A DNA stretch of 64,000 nt from Stercorarius parasiticus (GCA_013396915.1 VWZL01002051.1:310001-374000), one strand, 5' to 3'; shown: positions 50,962 through 64,000, numbered from the stretch's first letter. A program made the numbers and translations. The notes: a model not told the origin generated them from the letters alone.

Positions 50962-53900
50962 AATTGTTTTATTTCTCCATACAAATGGGGAGAGGAGTAA
51001 GAAAGTTTGGGAGAAACCTGCCTCTGCCCCTGCGTTTTCTTTCCCTATTTACCCAGCTGGGCAGGCAGAAAGGGAAAGTTCCTAGAGAAAAGGGGACGGG
51101 GCTTGATCCAGTGCTTGCCCCCCAGCCACCCTTCTCATGGGCACAGCTAAATCCATAGGAATGCAAAAGCAAGGTGCTTCTGACAAAACAACAGTCCCAA
51201 GCCCAGACGCACATATGGCTTTGTGGACTGGCAGGAGCTTTGCTGGTGCAACGCTCTACACGGCTATTCAGCTCTGAAGGGGTACGGCTGTCATGCACCC
51301 TCCAAGGTCTGATCCCATACCCACACATACCACTCTGCTTCACCAGGACAAAGAGACAGGAACTGCCTGAGGAACCTCTCAAATACCTACAACGGGTGCT
51401 AAGGACCAGTTCTGCAGGTGTCTCTGAAGACCTCTTGAACAGGCGCCTCAGAGGGTGAAGATGATGATAGGAACACCTCAGCCAGACTGTTACTTCTTTA
51501 TTCACAGGAGCTTTTTCAGGGAGGCTTTTCACTGGAGCTTTTTGAGTAGGAACTGAAATAATCAAATCATAAAGGCTGTTGCCAGACTTCTATTAACAAA
51601 GAGTGAACAGCATTTTGCCCGGTCACAGGAGAAAGCGGTGATTTCTCAGTTGCCGTGGCTACAGGCAAGAATCCAAAAAAAAGATTAACAAAACCCTGTT
51701 AGTGGATAATCCCTGGAAAGGTACTCTAACAGAAGACTTCTCCCTCTTCTGTCAGCATCACCCAGTCTTACCTAGCTTCCTGCTTTGATAGCTAAACCTT
51801 GAGAAGGTGCTAATTTCAGCTAGGCAGCTGGCCAGCAGTTTACAAGCTTGCTGTAAAGATGTACATCTTAGTGCCAGTGCCTTCTGATCTCCTTGTCTCA
51901 CCTGCTCATCTTCACATCTGCTGCTGCTGCTCCCACCTCAGGAAAAGATGATGCCAGCTCAGGGCTTCATTTCTCATCAGATAAATAGATCCGAACGGTC
52001 TAATTCGCCTCAGTCCATCTATCTCCATTTTCCTAAAAGATCATATCATCTGTTCCTCAGCTTGATGCCAGCTAGCCAGGAGCAGATAAGAAGATTTTCT
52101 CTGGAACATGCTACTGATTGCTCCTGGGAAACTAAGTCAGGGATTCCTGGGAGACTTCGACAAACTAGTCCCCACTGCAGTAAATGTAAAACTGAATACT
52201 GTATCTCATCTGTCCTGTGATCTTCAGAAAGATACCATGTGAGATGGTAGCAAGAGAGGGATTTTCACCATTTTCACAGCTATTTCGCACACAACAGTTG
52301 GGCTGTCTTATCTGATGGCTCCCAGTCACCAGCGGCATAACTTTATGTGCTCTAAAGCCAAACTATCTCTGTCACATACACTCCTCTGCTCTCTGCCAGC
52401 TGTGGACAGGTTCAGCATAAACCCGACGGTCGCTTCTGGAGCAAACTTTCAGTCTTGAAAGTTGGGGAGAGAGGGGCGGAGGAGAAAAGTATTTCTGATT
52501 TCAGGGGCAGTCCATACATGAATGAATTTCATGATCTGTGAGCAGCGGACTACACTGATGACCCAGGAAGTTGCTTCCAGACAGCTGCAGCACATAAATT
52601 TGTTTGGTGAAGGAAAATAAACCAACTGTTAGACTTGGTTAAATCCAGTCTGATCTAAAGAGGATGCTTGAACTTTCCTGCATGATTGGCAGAATATTTT
52701 ATTAAGATGCTGCACAAGGGCTTTAAAATATTGAATTCTCACCTTTTTATGACATTCTCCAAAAAATGATAGTGTGTCTCTGATAAATAAATCTCTGTTT
52801 GCTTAAGGACAGTAGATTCAAGGTTAGTCACCAAATTCTTTTCTTTTCAAACACCTAATTTATACAGCTGCTGAGCTTCAATCTTGAATGAAGTGCATGG
52901 GTGCCACGATTAACATAATTGTATGCCAATCAATTTCTTCTTCTACCCTGTTCCCCGTTACGACTAAACTTTAATACCACCTGTGAGACTGGCAGGGGGG
53001 GCATGTCCGCTCTTGCACAGGAGAACTTGTGCTGCGCAGAACTGAGCCGGTCAGGGATCCTGTGGGATCTTTCTCTCATCCCAGTTACCTCTGGCTCTGT
53101 GAATCGGTGTGACTGCTTAGATTGCTTGATGGCAGAAAGGTCAAGGATGTATGGAGCCTTCTGGGAGTCAAGGCAGCCCTGCAACGTTTCCTAGCCCAGC
53201 TCTGAAAATGCACACATCTTACTGTGTGCTCGTGCTCCAGACTCTAATGAACTAAAAACTTGTGATTACAGTAGTGCATATTTTAACCTAGATCTGTCTA
53301 ATTCAAGCAGGTGGTTAGATAACCTACCATTTAGCCCAGCCTTTGCCCTCTGATGGAGTCTAGCCAGGAGCTAGATACACTGGATGGTATTTGAAGCTGG
53401 CTTTGAAGTGTTCTGAGTTTAATCACAGGCAACCGCATCAGCCTTATTCTGGTAAGTGTAGTCCACAAGACAGATGAGCTTCCCCTGAAATTTCCATCCT
53501 CTCTGTTCTCAGGGTAGGATCTGAAAAAAATTCTTAAGGGTCTGTATGCCAACAGGAAAGTATTTATTGTCATTCCACTCTCTGTTATTAATTTTTACCT
53601 GTTGCCATGGAAGTATTCATAATTTTCAGCAACCAGTGTTTTGCTGGGTGATGGTGATGTGCTGTGAAGTGTGTTTGTTTATGTTTCTGATAGCCTTTGG
53701 AAGCCTATGCCTGAGCATTTTTAAGAACCCAAGAACAATTTTTATTTATTCTACAATTTGCTAAAGTAGTGCAGAATAAAAGAGCTTTTGCACTGGAGCA
53801 AAACATGGCACCATTTTGTGGCTTTAAACGGGTTTCTCAAAGTACATGTGGAGGAAACTTTCAGCAAGGAGTGACAGTATGTGAGTGGATGTTGATCAAA

Positions 53901-55133
53901 TAGGTGAATAATTGTAATAAATTTACACTTACCACATCAATTATAAGCATCCTTTGGGTATGTTGCGAAGAAATATTTTCAGAAACCGTGCCACGTAATT
54001 TAAATGTGATTTGAATACAGTTAAGTAGATTCTACTGGCTTTGGTAACAAAATGCAGGTGATATGCACAAAATAGATGTAGTGAAATCGTACAGTTTGCT
54101 GACAATGGAGATTTCACATACCCATACCTTATCCTGAATTTTATTGTTTCCTGCTCTGGGAAGCCTCAAAAAATGTATCAGAGAGTATTTTGATAATTCA
54201 AGTGCATTTATACATAATGATGAGACAAATGCCCGTGCCTATAATGTTGGTAGATCTTTGCATTCTGGAAGTTTGTTCAACAGTGACATCAGTATAAGTT
54301 TTTACTAAAATATCAAAACCTGCTGTCTAAAACTGGTAGCAAGTGCTCAGTCTGAAAAAAAGTCTAACCAAAAAATAACAAAAAGCTGCCTTCTGTTCCC
54401 TGTTAGTGCTGAGGACCTTAGCACTGCGCTCATAGTATATAAATAAACCACTGTGATCAACACCTGAGAGCTTATAAATGTCTGCAATGTATGGTGACAA
54501 TTTGCAGAGCTTCTGCATTGCTCCCTCATGCCCACTTACAAACTATTTGGATAATCTGGAACCTGTTAGGCAATACCGTATACCATTGTTTGCTGGCCTC
54601 CTCTAGGCTTGCACAGCGCAATAATAAATACTGCAAGGAATGCTTCAGCTTATAGAGGGGAGCGGCAGAGACATGCAGCTCTCCTTCGCTTTTTGTGATG
54701 CAAGTGTGCCTGATAAAATGAGTCACAACTGAACTGCTTTAGCCACCTGGTAAAACCATGCCTGCTTTCAGCTACCAGTCTTACGTCTTAGTAGTTCACT
54801 GTTTTCACCCAGATTTGCAGTATCCTTCATTCCATGTGTCTGGGTGTTTGTGTTACTGGGGTTTTATCACTCGGGGTCTGTTTGCTGCGGAAAACTAGGT
54901 CTAGAAAACTGTATACGTTGGTCTCAGTTCACCTCGACTATAACACTATGGATTCAAGCATATTTGGCGGCCAAATTCCCCTGAAGCTGTTTGCGGCGAG
55001 CAGATGGAAATTCCGCAGAGGTCTCTGGACCTCGTTCAGAACTGACCTGAATGATTGTTACTCATCAGGTGTAACTGATCATTAAAAGGCTTTTAAGTGT
55101 TTCCAAGCTGTTCCCCAATTTATCGCACAGTTT

Positions 55134-55153
55134 GGGGGGGGAAAAAAAAAAAA
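55134..55153. repeat. G8-A12 homopolymer pair
   Basis: Eight G followed directly by twelve A. Length may be unreliable in the assembly. Confidence 0.9.
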
Positions 55154-56889
55154 TCAACTTCCAGTTGAAGAAAAGGAACCGTAAACAGAACAGAGAAAGT
55201 CCTGTTCACCTCCTACACTCCTCTCTCCTTGCTTCTTTCTGCTCTTTTCGCCTTCTGTGCTGTTCCCCATCCATACTCCCTTCACATAGCCCCCCCATCA
55301 CTAATTCCTACACCGTCTAAGATGCTTTTGAGTCCTATTTCAGTTCTAGTGTTCAATAGATGTGAGTCCCATTGATTTATGCCAGGGCTGAATTTTGTCC
55401 TCATAGCATACCAAATTGCTTCTGCACACACATGGAATGCCAAATCAGTGTGCAGGCATACTATTTTGTAACTACTTTATTACTCATTTACACTTGGCAT
55501 GAAATTTATACCCTTATTTATGTCACTGCTGAGGCTGGACTATTAAATAAATTTGATCCTGTATGAAGCTGGCTGGTTTAGAGGACCGGCAGTGGATACA
55601 GCACCCATCCCTTGTAAATTATTGGCTCAAATTCTAATCAAGTCATTAAACCAAACCAACCAAAACCTCTTTCTGTGCGATGCTGTTGTAAAAATGGGGT
55701 TCGTCTCCTCCCAGTTCCCAGTACATGTGTGTCAACACCGCAGTTGTCTCTAATTAGCACCCTTGCTGGCTACGAAGGCTCCCAAGCCAAGGATTTAAGC
55801 AGGCAGGGAGACTGAACCCTTTGTCCTGGCCTCAGGTCATGGCAGGTTGATGAACAAGCAAGTCCTACTTCTGCCTCAGCTATAGCTGCCTTCTATTTTC
55901 TGGGACTAGCAGCCTGGCACCTTCCTCAAGAGTGTTGTTTTCATAAAAAACATTTAACTCTAGTCTCATTGTATAATACAGGGATTTTCTCTCGTTTTTA
56001 GGGAAGTTTTAGAGTTAATAGGACTTTGGTCTGAGCAGGGATTACAGGATTTTGACCCCTCTGGGATCTTTGTCCTAGATTTCAGCCTTGGCAGGTGGAG
56101 CACTCTGTAAGCAGTTGACATTTTAGTGGCTAGTTTGTGAGTCAAATATCTTGTTTTATGTTTTCCTTTTCGGTTTGGATGAGTTTATATGGGTTTCTGA
56201 AATATTTGGGAAAGTTGCATGAGCTTCATGGTGCCACTGCACCTTCCTTGAGCCAAAGAAGTTGCTTTCCTCATTGAGAAATCTCACTTCAAAAGAAGTT
56301 GTGGTGTTTTTTAAATTACTGTTTCAGATGGCTTTTATTTTCAAATGTCTGCATCACTCAGAAAATCTGAGTTTATCCTGGTTTGTGGTACTTCTGATTT
56401 ATTTTTCCTATTTAGAGGGGTCTTTTTTTTCTACATGTGTCCACTTTCTTCATACACACAAAAAAATAAAATTGGAGTGACCTCTGGTCTTATTTCAGTT
56501 TGAGGAAAGAAAATAAGAATGTAAAAAGATTCTGGATCTCAGCCATTGCAATGAAAAACATCTGCTGAAGCCTTTGCAAGCATAAATTTATCTTACCATG
56601 GGCATGATTACTAATTAAAATTCATATTATTTTTTCTAATGAGTTATTTTGGCTTTGTAACCTGAAAAAGAAAAGGTGGAAACCTGTTGCACTTTGGTGC
56701 TGCTGTAAAGCAGAGATGAACAAATTTTATTCTGGGCACTACCTGATGGTGGTCCAGAGAGCTGGATGCTCACACAGTGCTGGCTCATTTGCTCTCTTCC
56801 TCACTGCTAAATTACATAAAATAGTTTCCTACTGTTGTGTTTCCATGTAAGCAACCAAACAAAGTACTATGGAAGAATTGTGGAGTCCC

Positions 56890-56921
56890 AAATCAGAGGA
56901 GTAGTGTGACTCCTCTGATTT
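56890..56921. repeat. Perfect inverted repeat, 13-bp arms, 6-nt loop
   Basis: AAATCAGAGGAGT, the loop AGTGTG, then the exact reverse complement. Pairing ends at both flanks. The right arm and the following TGTGTGTGACTCCTAT share GTGACTCCT, suggesting the arm arose partly by local duplication. Confidence 0.85.
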
Positions 56922-59900
56922 TCTATGTGTGTGACTCCTATGACTGTCAGTGTGAAAGGCAGTTTGAGGCAAATCTGTAAAACTACTATGCATATTTCAA
57001 CCAATCTATCATACCTGAGGAATGCAATGTCTCCAGAGTTGCAAGGACACCAAATTCCTATGGGCAAGGATAGTTTTGGCAGTCTGGCTATGAACGCATG
57101 TTACACAGTCTCGCTGGGATACCAAATTGTTTTGGGATCTGTGTCAGAGTCAGGACTTGCCCTCGCCTGAGTCATAACAGTGGATCTGAAGAGACAGAAG
57201 CGGCCAGTCCTGGAAGGGCGTCAGCCCCGCTCCAGGGCTGGGCAGGGAGTCCTCAGGAGACGAGTCTGCAAAGGTCCCCATGCTCTCTCCCCCCACAAGA
57301 AATTTTGGTGAAGAAACAGAAAAACACTCTTCCCCACAACAGGTCCCATCACACAGCTTTCTTCAACATGGAATTTTTATATAATTGTCCTGATGAAACC
57401 ACTCCCTGGGATTTATTTTCTGGGACTTCTACAGATTTAACAAGGAAAGTGAACTGTGGTGAATGAGTGCTCTGTATAGGTCAGTTCAAACTAAAAATGT
57501 ATCTTATACAGAAAATCCCCTCTTCGTGCCCCTGTATTGTTTTGTATTGATGGGGTTTTTTAATCTTCCAAACCCGTATCTAATCTAAAGGCATAAATCA
57601 CTTTCCAAGATACAGTAAATTCAACGGTGTGCTATGCTGCCTCAAACGGTTAGCTAACGAATCTGGTCATGGACTGACTTAACAGTGTTTGATAGAAATT
57701 GTAAATGATGCCTGTTTTTATTGGAGTGAAGTAACATTTAAGCATAGGTAATACAGATGATAAACTTGCAACACCAGCAAACTGAAAAACACATGGGACT
57801 TGTACGTGTGCCAATTCAAATACAGTTTTATTAAACGCACCTGATTTTAAGCTACCTTTTAGTATTCCATTTAGCAGTTTAATGAAAACCAGTTATAACA
57901 TAGTTGGGTTTTTTTTCTGTGTTCAGAATTCAGCAAGCTACACAGCTGACACGCATATCGAGTTAGGCAGACGACATCAGAAAAATACAATGAAGGCCTT
58001 TACTGTAAGCAAATATAGGACATCTCTGTGGCCTTCTAAGCCAAAACACCATTTGCACAGTCTGCTGAGAACATCTGAAGCAGAAGCTATCAGTGTTTCC
58101 TTGACACCTTTTAGCATAAAGACTGTATCATGAATTAAAGAGCTCAAGCTGTTGACTACAAGGGCTTCGGCATTCTGACTAGAGAATGGTACCTAGCAGT
58201 GTCCATTCTTACATTAACATCTGCAGCCATTGAAACGGACACTTGCTCCTGAAGGCAGGGGAGCAGTCTATTATGGACATGTTACAGAGTCCTCTTTCAG
58301 CTGCTGTTTGGCTGAAGTGCCAGGTGCAAAAGATGTGCTCAAAAAGAGACTATAGAAGAGGGTAATGGTCACATCGATTATAAACTGATAATTGCTCACT
58401 CACTATTTCCTCAGCATTCAGCCGACTAGCTGTTTCAGCAATTATTTTCCTGTTCTTTATTTCTAGTAATGGTGTGCCCAATATTGGGGACTGTTTCCCT
58501 CCTTTATAGCTCTAACCCGCTATTGAAATCCTGGAAGTGTAATGTATAGCATTAGCTCTAGTGCGTATGATTAATGTAATCACAGGCTTAGCTCTGGAAG
58601 GAATCCACCCTGTAGTTTACATTAGCTGTTAGATGACCTAAAATTCTCCCCTCTCCTCCATCCCCGTGCAAAGAACTGGTTCCATGTTTTTACTTTTCTG
58701 TTATCCTTACGATTTTCCTGAGTCTGATGAAAGAGCTGACTGCCTGCCACTTTCCACATTCGCAGTAACCTTATAGTTCTGAGTTCTGTTTTCAGATGCA
58801 CAGGGATGATGAGGGTCACAGAGCACCATACGTCTTTGTTAGATTAGCTACTGCATCTGTGGCTGCCGATTTATATAGGTTAGAGTACCACAGTTCAGAA
58901 AGATATTCACAAAAGCCTGCAAGCATCACTTTTTCTTTTTTTTTTTTCCAGCTGAGGTATTATGAGGAGTGACACCCTTTGTGTAAGTAATCAAATCATT
59001 GCTTTTTAAAGATAGGCAAATCACGACCATTTAATTTTGTTAGTTATAATTTCTTTTCTCAAGTAAGAAATCTTGGCTCACATAAGGATTTCAAGATCAA
59101 ATGTAAGTTGACTATATTTTATTTAGGCTCTATAAATGTAGATTCGGCTTAAAAAAAAAGAAGAAGAAAAGAAGTTATACAAAATTTAATTCCATGGCAC
59201 CGTATACCAGTAAGTAAAAGAGGCTAAAAGAAACAAAACCTGCAATTCCCCTTTCTCTGAGAAAAAGAAAATGAACTATTTGAAGAGACCAATTATGGAA
59301 GCTGAGATCAATATAGCATTAAAAATCAGTTAGGATGAAATGCCACACGATGACAGATTATCATATGAATTAGATCTTTGCTAGAAGGAACAATTATCAC
59401 AGCACCTGTTAGAAGCTTTCTGTTGTTATTTCGGTACAGCAAGTCTCTTATTGATGAACAAAAACCTCAATAATATTGACTAAAAAAAAATGCTGGCACA
59501 TTCCCTACTGTGGTAAAGAAGCTGGGGAGCAGTGTAACAGAGAAAGTGCCCACTAAAATGTGGCAGGTTGCAGGTGGGAGATGAAACTGATCAAATTGTT
59601 TTTAAGATTTCTCTAGAATATGAGATTCCTCACAGTTATCCACAAAGCCGGTGACACTCATGAGCCCAGAGCAGTTTTCTCGATAGCTGCAAGAAGGCTT
59701 TGAGTGGCAGTAGCTACATACTACTGTGGATAGTTTTGAGATAAAGACTGGATTCAGCCAGTGAATTAAGATAACATACAAATCCCCAACAACAACTGGA
59801 GTCAAAAATTATTGCCTCCCATACAGATTAGGCAGAAATAAAATGCAAGGGTCTCTGGGATTATTGTTTTTGCTGTTGGAAATGGGACTGGTGAAACTCA

Positions 59901-62222
59901 GAAATACAGAGTCCATGCTCTGGCCTGCCTTGCTGTCAATGTATGCTAATTGTTTTATTTCTAACCTTAGAAAACTCAAGGCTAGCAAATCTGGGGCAAG
60001 ATAATCTGTCTAATCCTGTGTTTCAATGTCATTCAGCCACAAACAAAATTTGCTGCATGAATCATTTGTCATTTTTGATGAGCATTATTAAATCTATTCT
60101 GGCCATATCAGAATAAAGGATGAGTCTACCCCAAAGAAAGTCAAAGCTGATCCTTTTTCTACTACAAGCACTGTCAAACACCTGCTGCTTCTCCAGGCAG
60201 GCATCTCCCTGCCTCCCTGGGCAGTCTGCTTGTTGTCGGCTGATGGGGTCTTACTTTGCCCCTTCCATTTTGAAGTGCTGCTTTCTGATGGCAGCTCACA
60301 AGCCTGGGAGAAACCAGCAGCCCTTCCTCATCCTTTCAACACGGTGCTGTACAGAAATCCCCATCTGCGCTGCCCAGTGAGGAGGACGGCACGTACAGAA
60401 AATAAATATAAATTTTCTCGTGGTTATTGCACCCAAATATAGGGCAGGGACCACAATCCTTACCTTGGTGATGTGGTGCCGGCAGAGCGGGGCTGCGGAA
60501 GGGAGCCTGCGCCGAGGAGCTGGGCTGCATGGCAATGCCACCGCCTGGATGCTGCATTGTGTGAGTGCCCTAATTGGAAATGCCAGGTCTCATCCATCCA
60601 GCAAAGCGTGCTGAAAGCACAGTCGCCTGCCTGGGCTTGGGACTGTCATACCCCGCTCCTGGCTGAGACATGAACTGTAATCACGGCCAGACAGTATAGG
60701 GGACTACTTGCGGTGAGTACTGCATGTGGCAATACGTGGGAAGGGTTTTAAGCCCCTTGTTGCAGTTACATAGGATGTTGTTCTGTGCTCTCTCTCTTTC
60801 CTGAACTTTTAACCTCATCCTACCTCTATCCATGCTCAAAATGACAGCCAACGAAAAGGGGGGGCGGGGGAATGCTTTCCATTCCTTTCTCTGTCTAAAT
60901 ATGCAAATATACAAATATGCTTAAGCTGGCCATAGGCTTTGGTACCGCTTTCTCTCCTGCTGAGTGACTCCATGCTTCCAGCCAATGTGGTGATCCCCAT
61001 GAGTAAAAGGGAGGTTATTTCAAGGTAAGGTACTTTATTGTAGGACAGATGCCAAAAGAAAGCAAGAAAGCACTTAGTTTTAATGGACAATGGTTTTACT
61101 GATGCTCTCAACTTTGAGCTAACATATGGGGCATTATGAGCTAAGTCATCCAACTGTATGTACTCACATTTCCAAAAAAGAAAACATTTTAAGGAGTATA
61201 ACCTCTTAACGTTACTGGAGAAGGCTATTCGCTTTTCAGTTCACTTCTTGCTGATTTGTGGATATTAAAAATGAAAAGCCAAAAATAGTTCTTAACTTTG
61301 CCAGCAAGATCCACATCAATGCATGTCTGTCAGTGCTACCCACTTAGCCTGTGGTTCCTCTGAGTTACTCGACAGAGGGTCAGAGCCATTCTGACAGCCC
61401 CACAATGGGACTAAGATTTGGTGACAAGCTCAAGAGCCGGAGATGTCGACAGGATCACCAAACATCCAACGGCCTTGAAAACCAGAACTCTGAGCTGCGG
61501 AAAGACAGTAAGTTTGTCTAATGTAGGAAAGGCAATCTTGCATGAAATGGGTCCTTTAGACAGAATCAGAGGATACCTGGAGATACTGGGGTGCCTAAGC
61601 ATTTATGCATCCTATTTATGGACTGCCGGCCTACCCAAAAAGGGCTGAAGTCACTGTGCAGCTGACTATCAAACTTTAATCCGTCATATTTTTACAATCG
61701 AGAGTTGTTAAGTGGCAATCTTTTTACATTCCTCTAAGAAATTCCATCAGAAAAAAATTCTAAATTAATTTTTCTCCATTTGGGATTTTCTCCTAGTAAG
61801 TATCTGTGGCACTATATGGTGCATTTTCAGTGGAATAAAATTATTTTGTTTAGTTCACTACTTTCTTTCTCAAAGTACCTCATCTCATAGCCTGCAAGGA
61901 ACATAACAAAAACCATAATCATTCTTGGTTTATATTTTGCAAGAGCAGGGGTAACTATGGCTTAGAGTTAGGTTTGGAATTTATGAATATATGCCTTGTA
62001 ATCTGGTATCTACACTTTTGCCCTCTGCACTTATGCAGTTAAATTTTAGATGACACAGGCTTAGATTTCCTGTTTTACCACAGACTTGGTTAATTACTTA
62101 AGTCTACTGTGCACTGGCTTCCCAAATGGTGTTGAACAATGATGGTGGGTCATTTCAAATTTCCAGAGTTACAAATGAGAGGTAATGGTAAGTTCATCAC
62201 ATGCTATGTGATGCCTATGATT

Positions 62223-62255
62223 CTGTTAGCTGCCTGTGATACTGGCAGCTAACAG
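62223..62255. repeat. Perfect inverted repeat, 12-bp arms, 9-nt loop
   Basis: CTGTTAGCTGCC, the loop TGTGATACT, then the exact reverse complement GGCAGCTAACAG. Pairing stops at both flanks. The outer CTGTTAGC resembles the start of the hairpin at 3770, but the inner arms differ, so common origin is not supported. Confidence 0.85.
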
Positions 62256-62822
62256 CAAAGCAGCTAGAAAGGCTTGGCATGTTGAGGAAACTTAGAATGG
62301 AAGGTTGACATAATTGCTCTCAGGTGTGCACTTAAAAATCTAGGATATTTTGTCTAGATACTATTATGGAGCCACTGTGAAATATCTAATAACTGTAGAG
62401 GGAAGACTGAAAAAAGGAAATTTTTTTTGCCTCCTGGGCACTCAGAGAGTAGCTATAGTTAGCAGATACTTGTTGAAACTGAAATCTTGTCTTGGTTAAT
62501 GAACTGGAGTATAAGGTAAGTAAAATCCAGCAGGGGAATGATTCCATCATGGTTGCTGCATCTGACGGAGACAGACCTGAAGACGTGGAGTTAGGTGAAA
62601 AACTTCTTACCACTAGCAAGGAGGAAGGTCCTGCTCCTCCTTCACAAGTCTGCCCCCTTGCCCACTCCCCACCATGTTCTCCCGCCGCTTTATTTTGGCA
62701 CTCCCTTCCATGAGCCAGCTCAGCTCCCCATGCTGATGGGAAGGGAAGCAAAAGCATGGGCAATTATCTTCTGGGTTTGGTGAGTTAAATCTCTCAGCTA
62801 ATGGACTCTGCCACAAGGCAAG

Positions 62823-62910
62823 TGTGGGAGGAAGGCAAGAGATGAGGAAGGAAAGAGGTAGAGGGACAGACAGCGGAAGGAGCAGGGCAAAGGAGAGCAA
62901 GCAGGAGGAT
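62823..62910. repeat. Purine-rich low-complexity stretch
   Basis: Mostly GGA, AAG and AGG triplets with scattered pyrimidines. It gives a charged false frame on the plus strand and a Leu/Pro/Ser-rich one on the minus strand. Confidence 0.6.
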
Positions 62911-64000
62911 GCCAGCTTAGTGTGTGAAACCACAGCTGGAACGTGGGCTGGGGGCAGAGATGTACCACCACGCAACGCTCTGCCCAGCTTCCTTGACCTG
63001 AAAAAAGAGCCTCTTAGAAAATCTGCCACTGTGTTGGGAATGCTTATACTTCAATAATAACATCTCTTTTGTCAAAAAGATGAGTAATTTGGATCTTGGA
63101 CAAAGCAAAAGGAAATTTTGATTCATCTTGCAGACAGGATGTGAGTGTTTATTTGAGCAAGGGATACTTCTGTTTTTAAAGAATTGTGTGATACACTTCT
63201 TGTTCTGCTATGGAATAAGGCAGCCATTCCTATATCTTTTTGAAGCTACCATACTCTTCTTTTCACCTTCTGACTTAAAGATGGTCCCTGGAATAGGCTG
63301 CAGGGCAAAACTTATGAACTGCATACAGAAAAGTGTAAGTGTCCAGCTGATAGTCCACAAGTGTGATGCAGATGTTTCAAATCATATTTATGTCCCACAA
63401 ATGTCTATTGGATAAGCAGCAACTGAAGTGTGAAGTCCCAGATGGAGGGATTATATTGACATCCTTATGGCCGAGTCACCAAATCTTAAAAATACATATC
63501 AGTATTTCAGTCATAATTAAAAATGCTTTGCTTATGCTCTTATACCATCAGTTATGCACAAAGCAATCATGTGGTGGTTCTTGCCAGGCTCTGCTTTTTA
63601 GCTATTAGAAAGATTCACAAGGAGAGGTAAAATACTGTGGGATCTTAAGGGTTAAATTAGACAGTTTCAGGTGAATTAGGCTAAAGATCCTTCATAGATC
63701 TAGTGGGTGGAAAATTTGACTGTCTTCCATCATAGTCTCCACAGAAAACTTGCTGGTTCCCTTTTGCTACAGAGATATGCAGAGAGCAGTAGGCTGGTGC
63801 TAAACCACTCTCAGGTGCTGCCATTTACTTACTGTCCACGTTGCAATATCAGAGGTACGTACATATATTAGAGCTAGAGTTAATCTTAGGTCCTGATAAC
63901 AGTGGAGCATTGCTGACAGCAACTAAATAGGCAAAGTCCTGGTGTCTCATTGCTGTGGTAAGTACCATCCCCCTCTCACCAGCGACTTTAAACTTATTTG

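Larger units (their letters stand above)
50474..56889. other. Gene-free unique sequence
   Basis: No gene is supported. It contains poly-T at 50510-50523, a 47-bp pyrimidine tract (50915-50961), a somewhat GC-richer stretch at about 50970-51480 with a 198-codon minus-strand frame that overlaps a 94-codon plus-strand frame, and a G8-A12 run at 55134-55153. I recognise no domain in these frames. Confidence 0.55.
56922..64000. other. Gene-free unique sequence to the window end
   Basis: No gene is supported. Seen here are a T-rich run at about 58929-58947, an A/AAG run at 59151-59174, a moderately GC-rich patch at about 60170-60720 ending at a good splice-donor-like CGGTGAGT (60711-60718), a perfect octamer ATGCAAAT at 60901-60908, a hairpin at 62223-62255 and a purine-rich stretch at 62823-62910. 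Overlapping short frames on both strands in the GC-rich parts are treated as chance. Confidence 0.55.

Noticed and set aside
1..64000. CRISPR arrays, operons, phage, plasmid or bacterial genes
   Set aside because: No regularly spaced repeats, no long protein-coding frames and no ribosome-binding pattern; CR1 elements and composition indicate vertebrate nuclear DNA.
1..64000. Endogenous retrovirus or LTR elements
   Set aside because: I saw no paired long terminal repeats with TG...CA ends, no primer-binding site and no gag/pol-like frames.

Overview
The window looks like non-coding vertebrate DNA, most likely from a bird. It holds three copies of CR1, the non-LTR retrotransposon typical of sauropsids. 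Two of them have 3' ends with the ATTCTGTG/ATTCTATG-type octamer that marks CR1. Repeat density is very low (a little over 1 % recognisable interspersed repeat), bases are mostly AT-rich with sparse CpG, and there are no Alu-, B1- or L1-like sequences, all of which fits an avian genome. Turtles and crocodilians also carry CR1, so the class assignment is an inference.

I found no protein-coding gene that I can defend. Open frames are short, and where they are longer (22.4-23.1 kb, 34.9-35.4 kb, 35.7-36.2 kb, 51.0-51.6 kb) they overlap open frames on the other strand or in other phases, or lie in low-complexity DNA. None shows a domain I recognise. No tRNA, rRNA or known small RNA was recognised. 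The window is best read as intergenic sequence or the inside of a very long intron.

Layout: 1-148 is the 3' end of a CR1 copy cut by the window edge. 149-28289 is unique AT-rich sequence with an AT-rich tandem array (2.9 kb), a perfect GC-rich 17-bp-arm hairpin (3.77 kb), a pure ATTTT pentanucleotide array (10.28 kb), a single undetermined base inside a poly-A run (14,711), a possible RFX/CTCF regulatory patch (17.2-17.3 kb), and a GC-rich but CpG-poor block with a minus-strand G-quadruplex motif (22.3-23.05 kb). An old CR1 relic lies at 28.3-28.46 kb. 28462-37241 is unique sequence with a perfect 26-bp palindrome at 32.17 kb. 37242-37775 is a minus-strand CR1 copy with a broken ORF2 C-terminus. 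37776-64000 is unique sequence with two plus-strand G-quadruplex motifs, a perfect oestrogen-response-element core (50.45 kb), a pyrimidine tract, several hairpins and some patches that look like conserved regulatory DNA.

There is no operon-like or multi-gene system here. The most interesting signals are DNA-structure motifs and candidate regulatory sites. All transcription-factor-site calls are motif matches by eye and need conservation or chromatin data.
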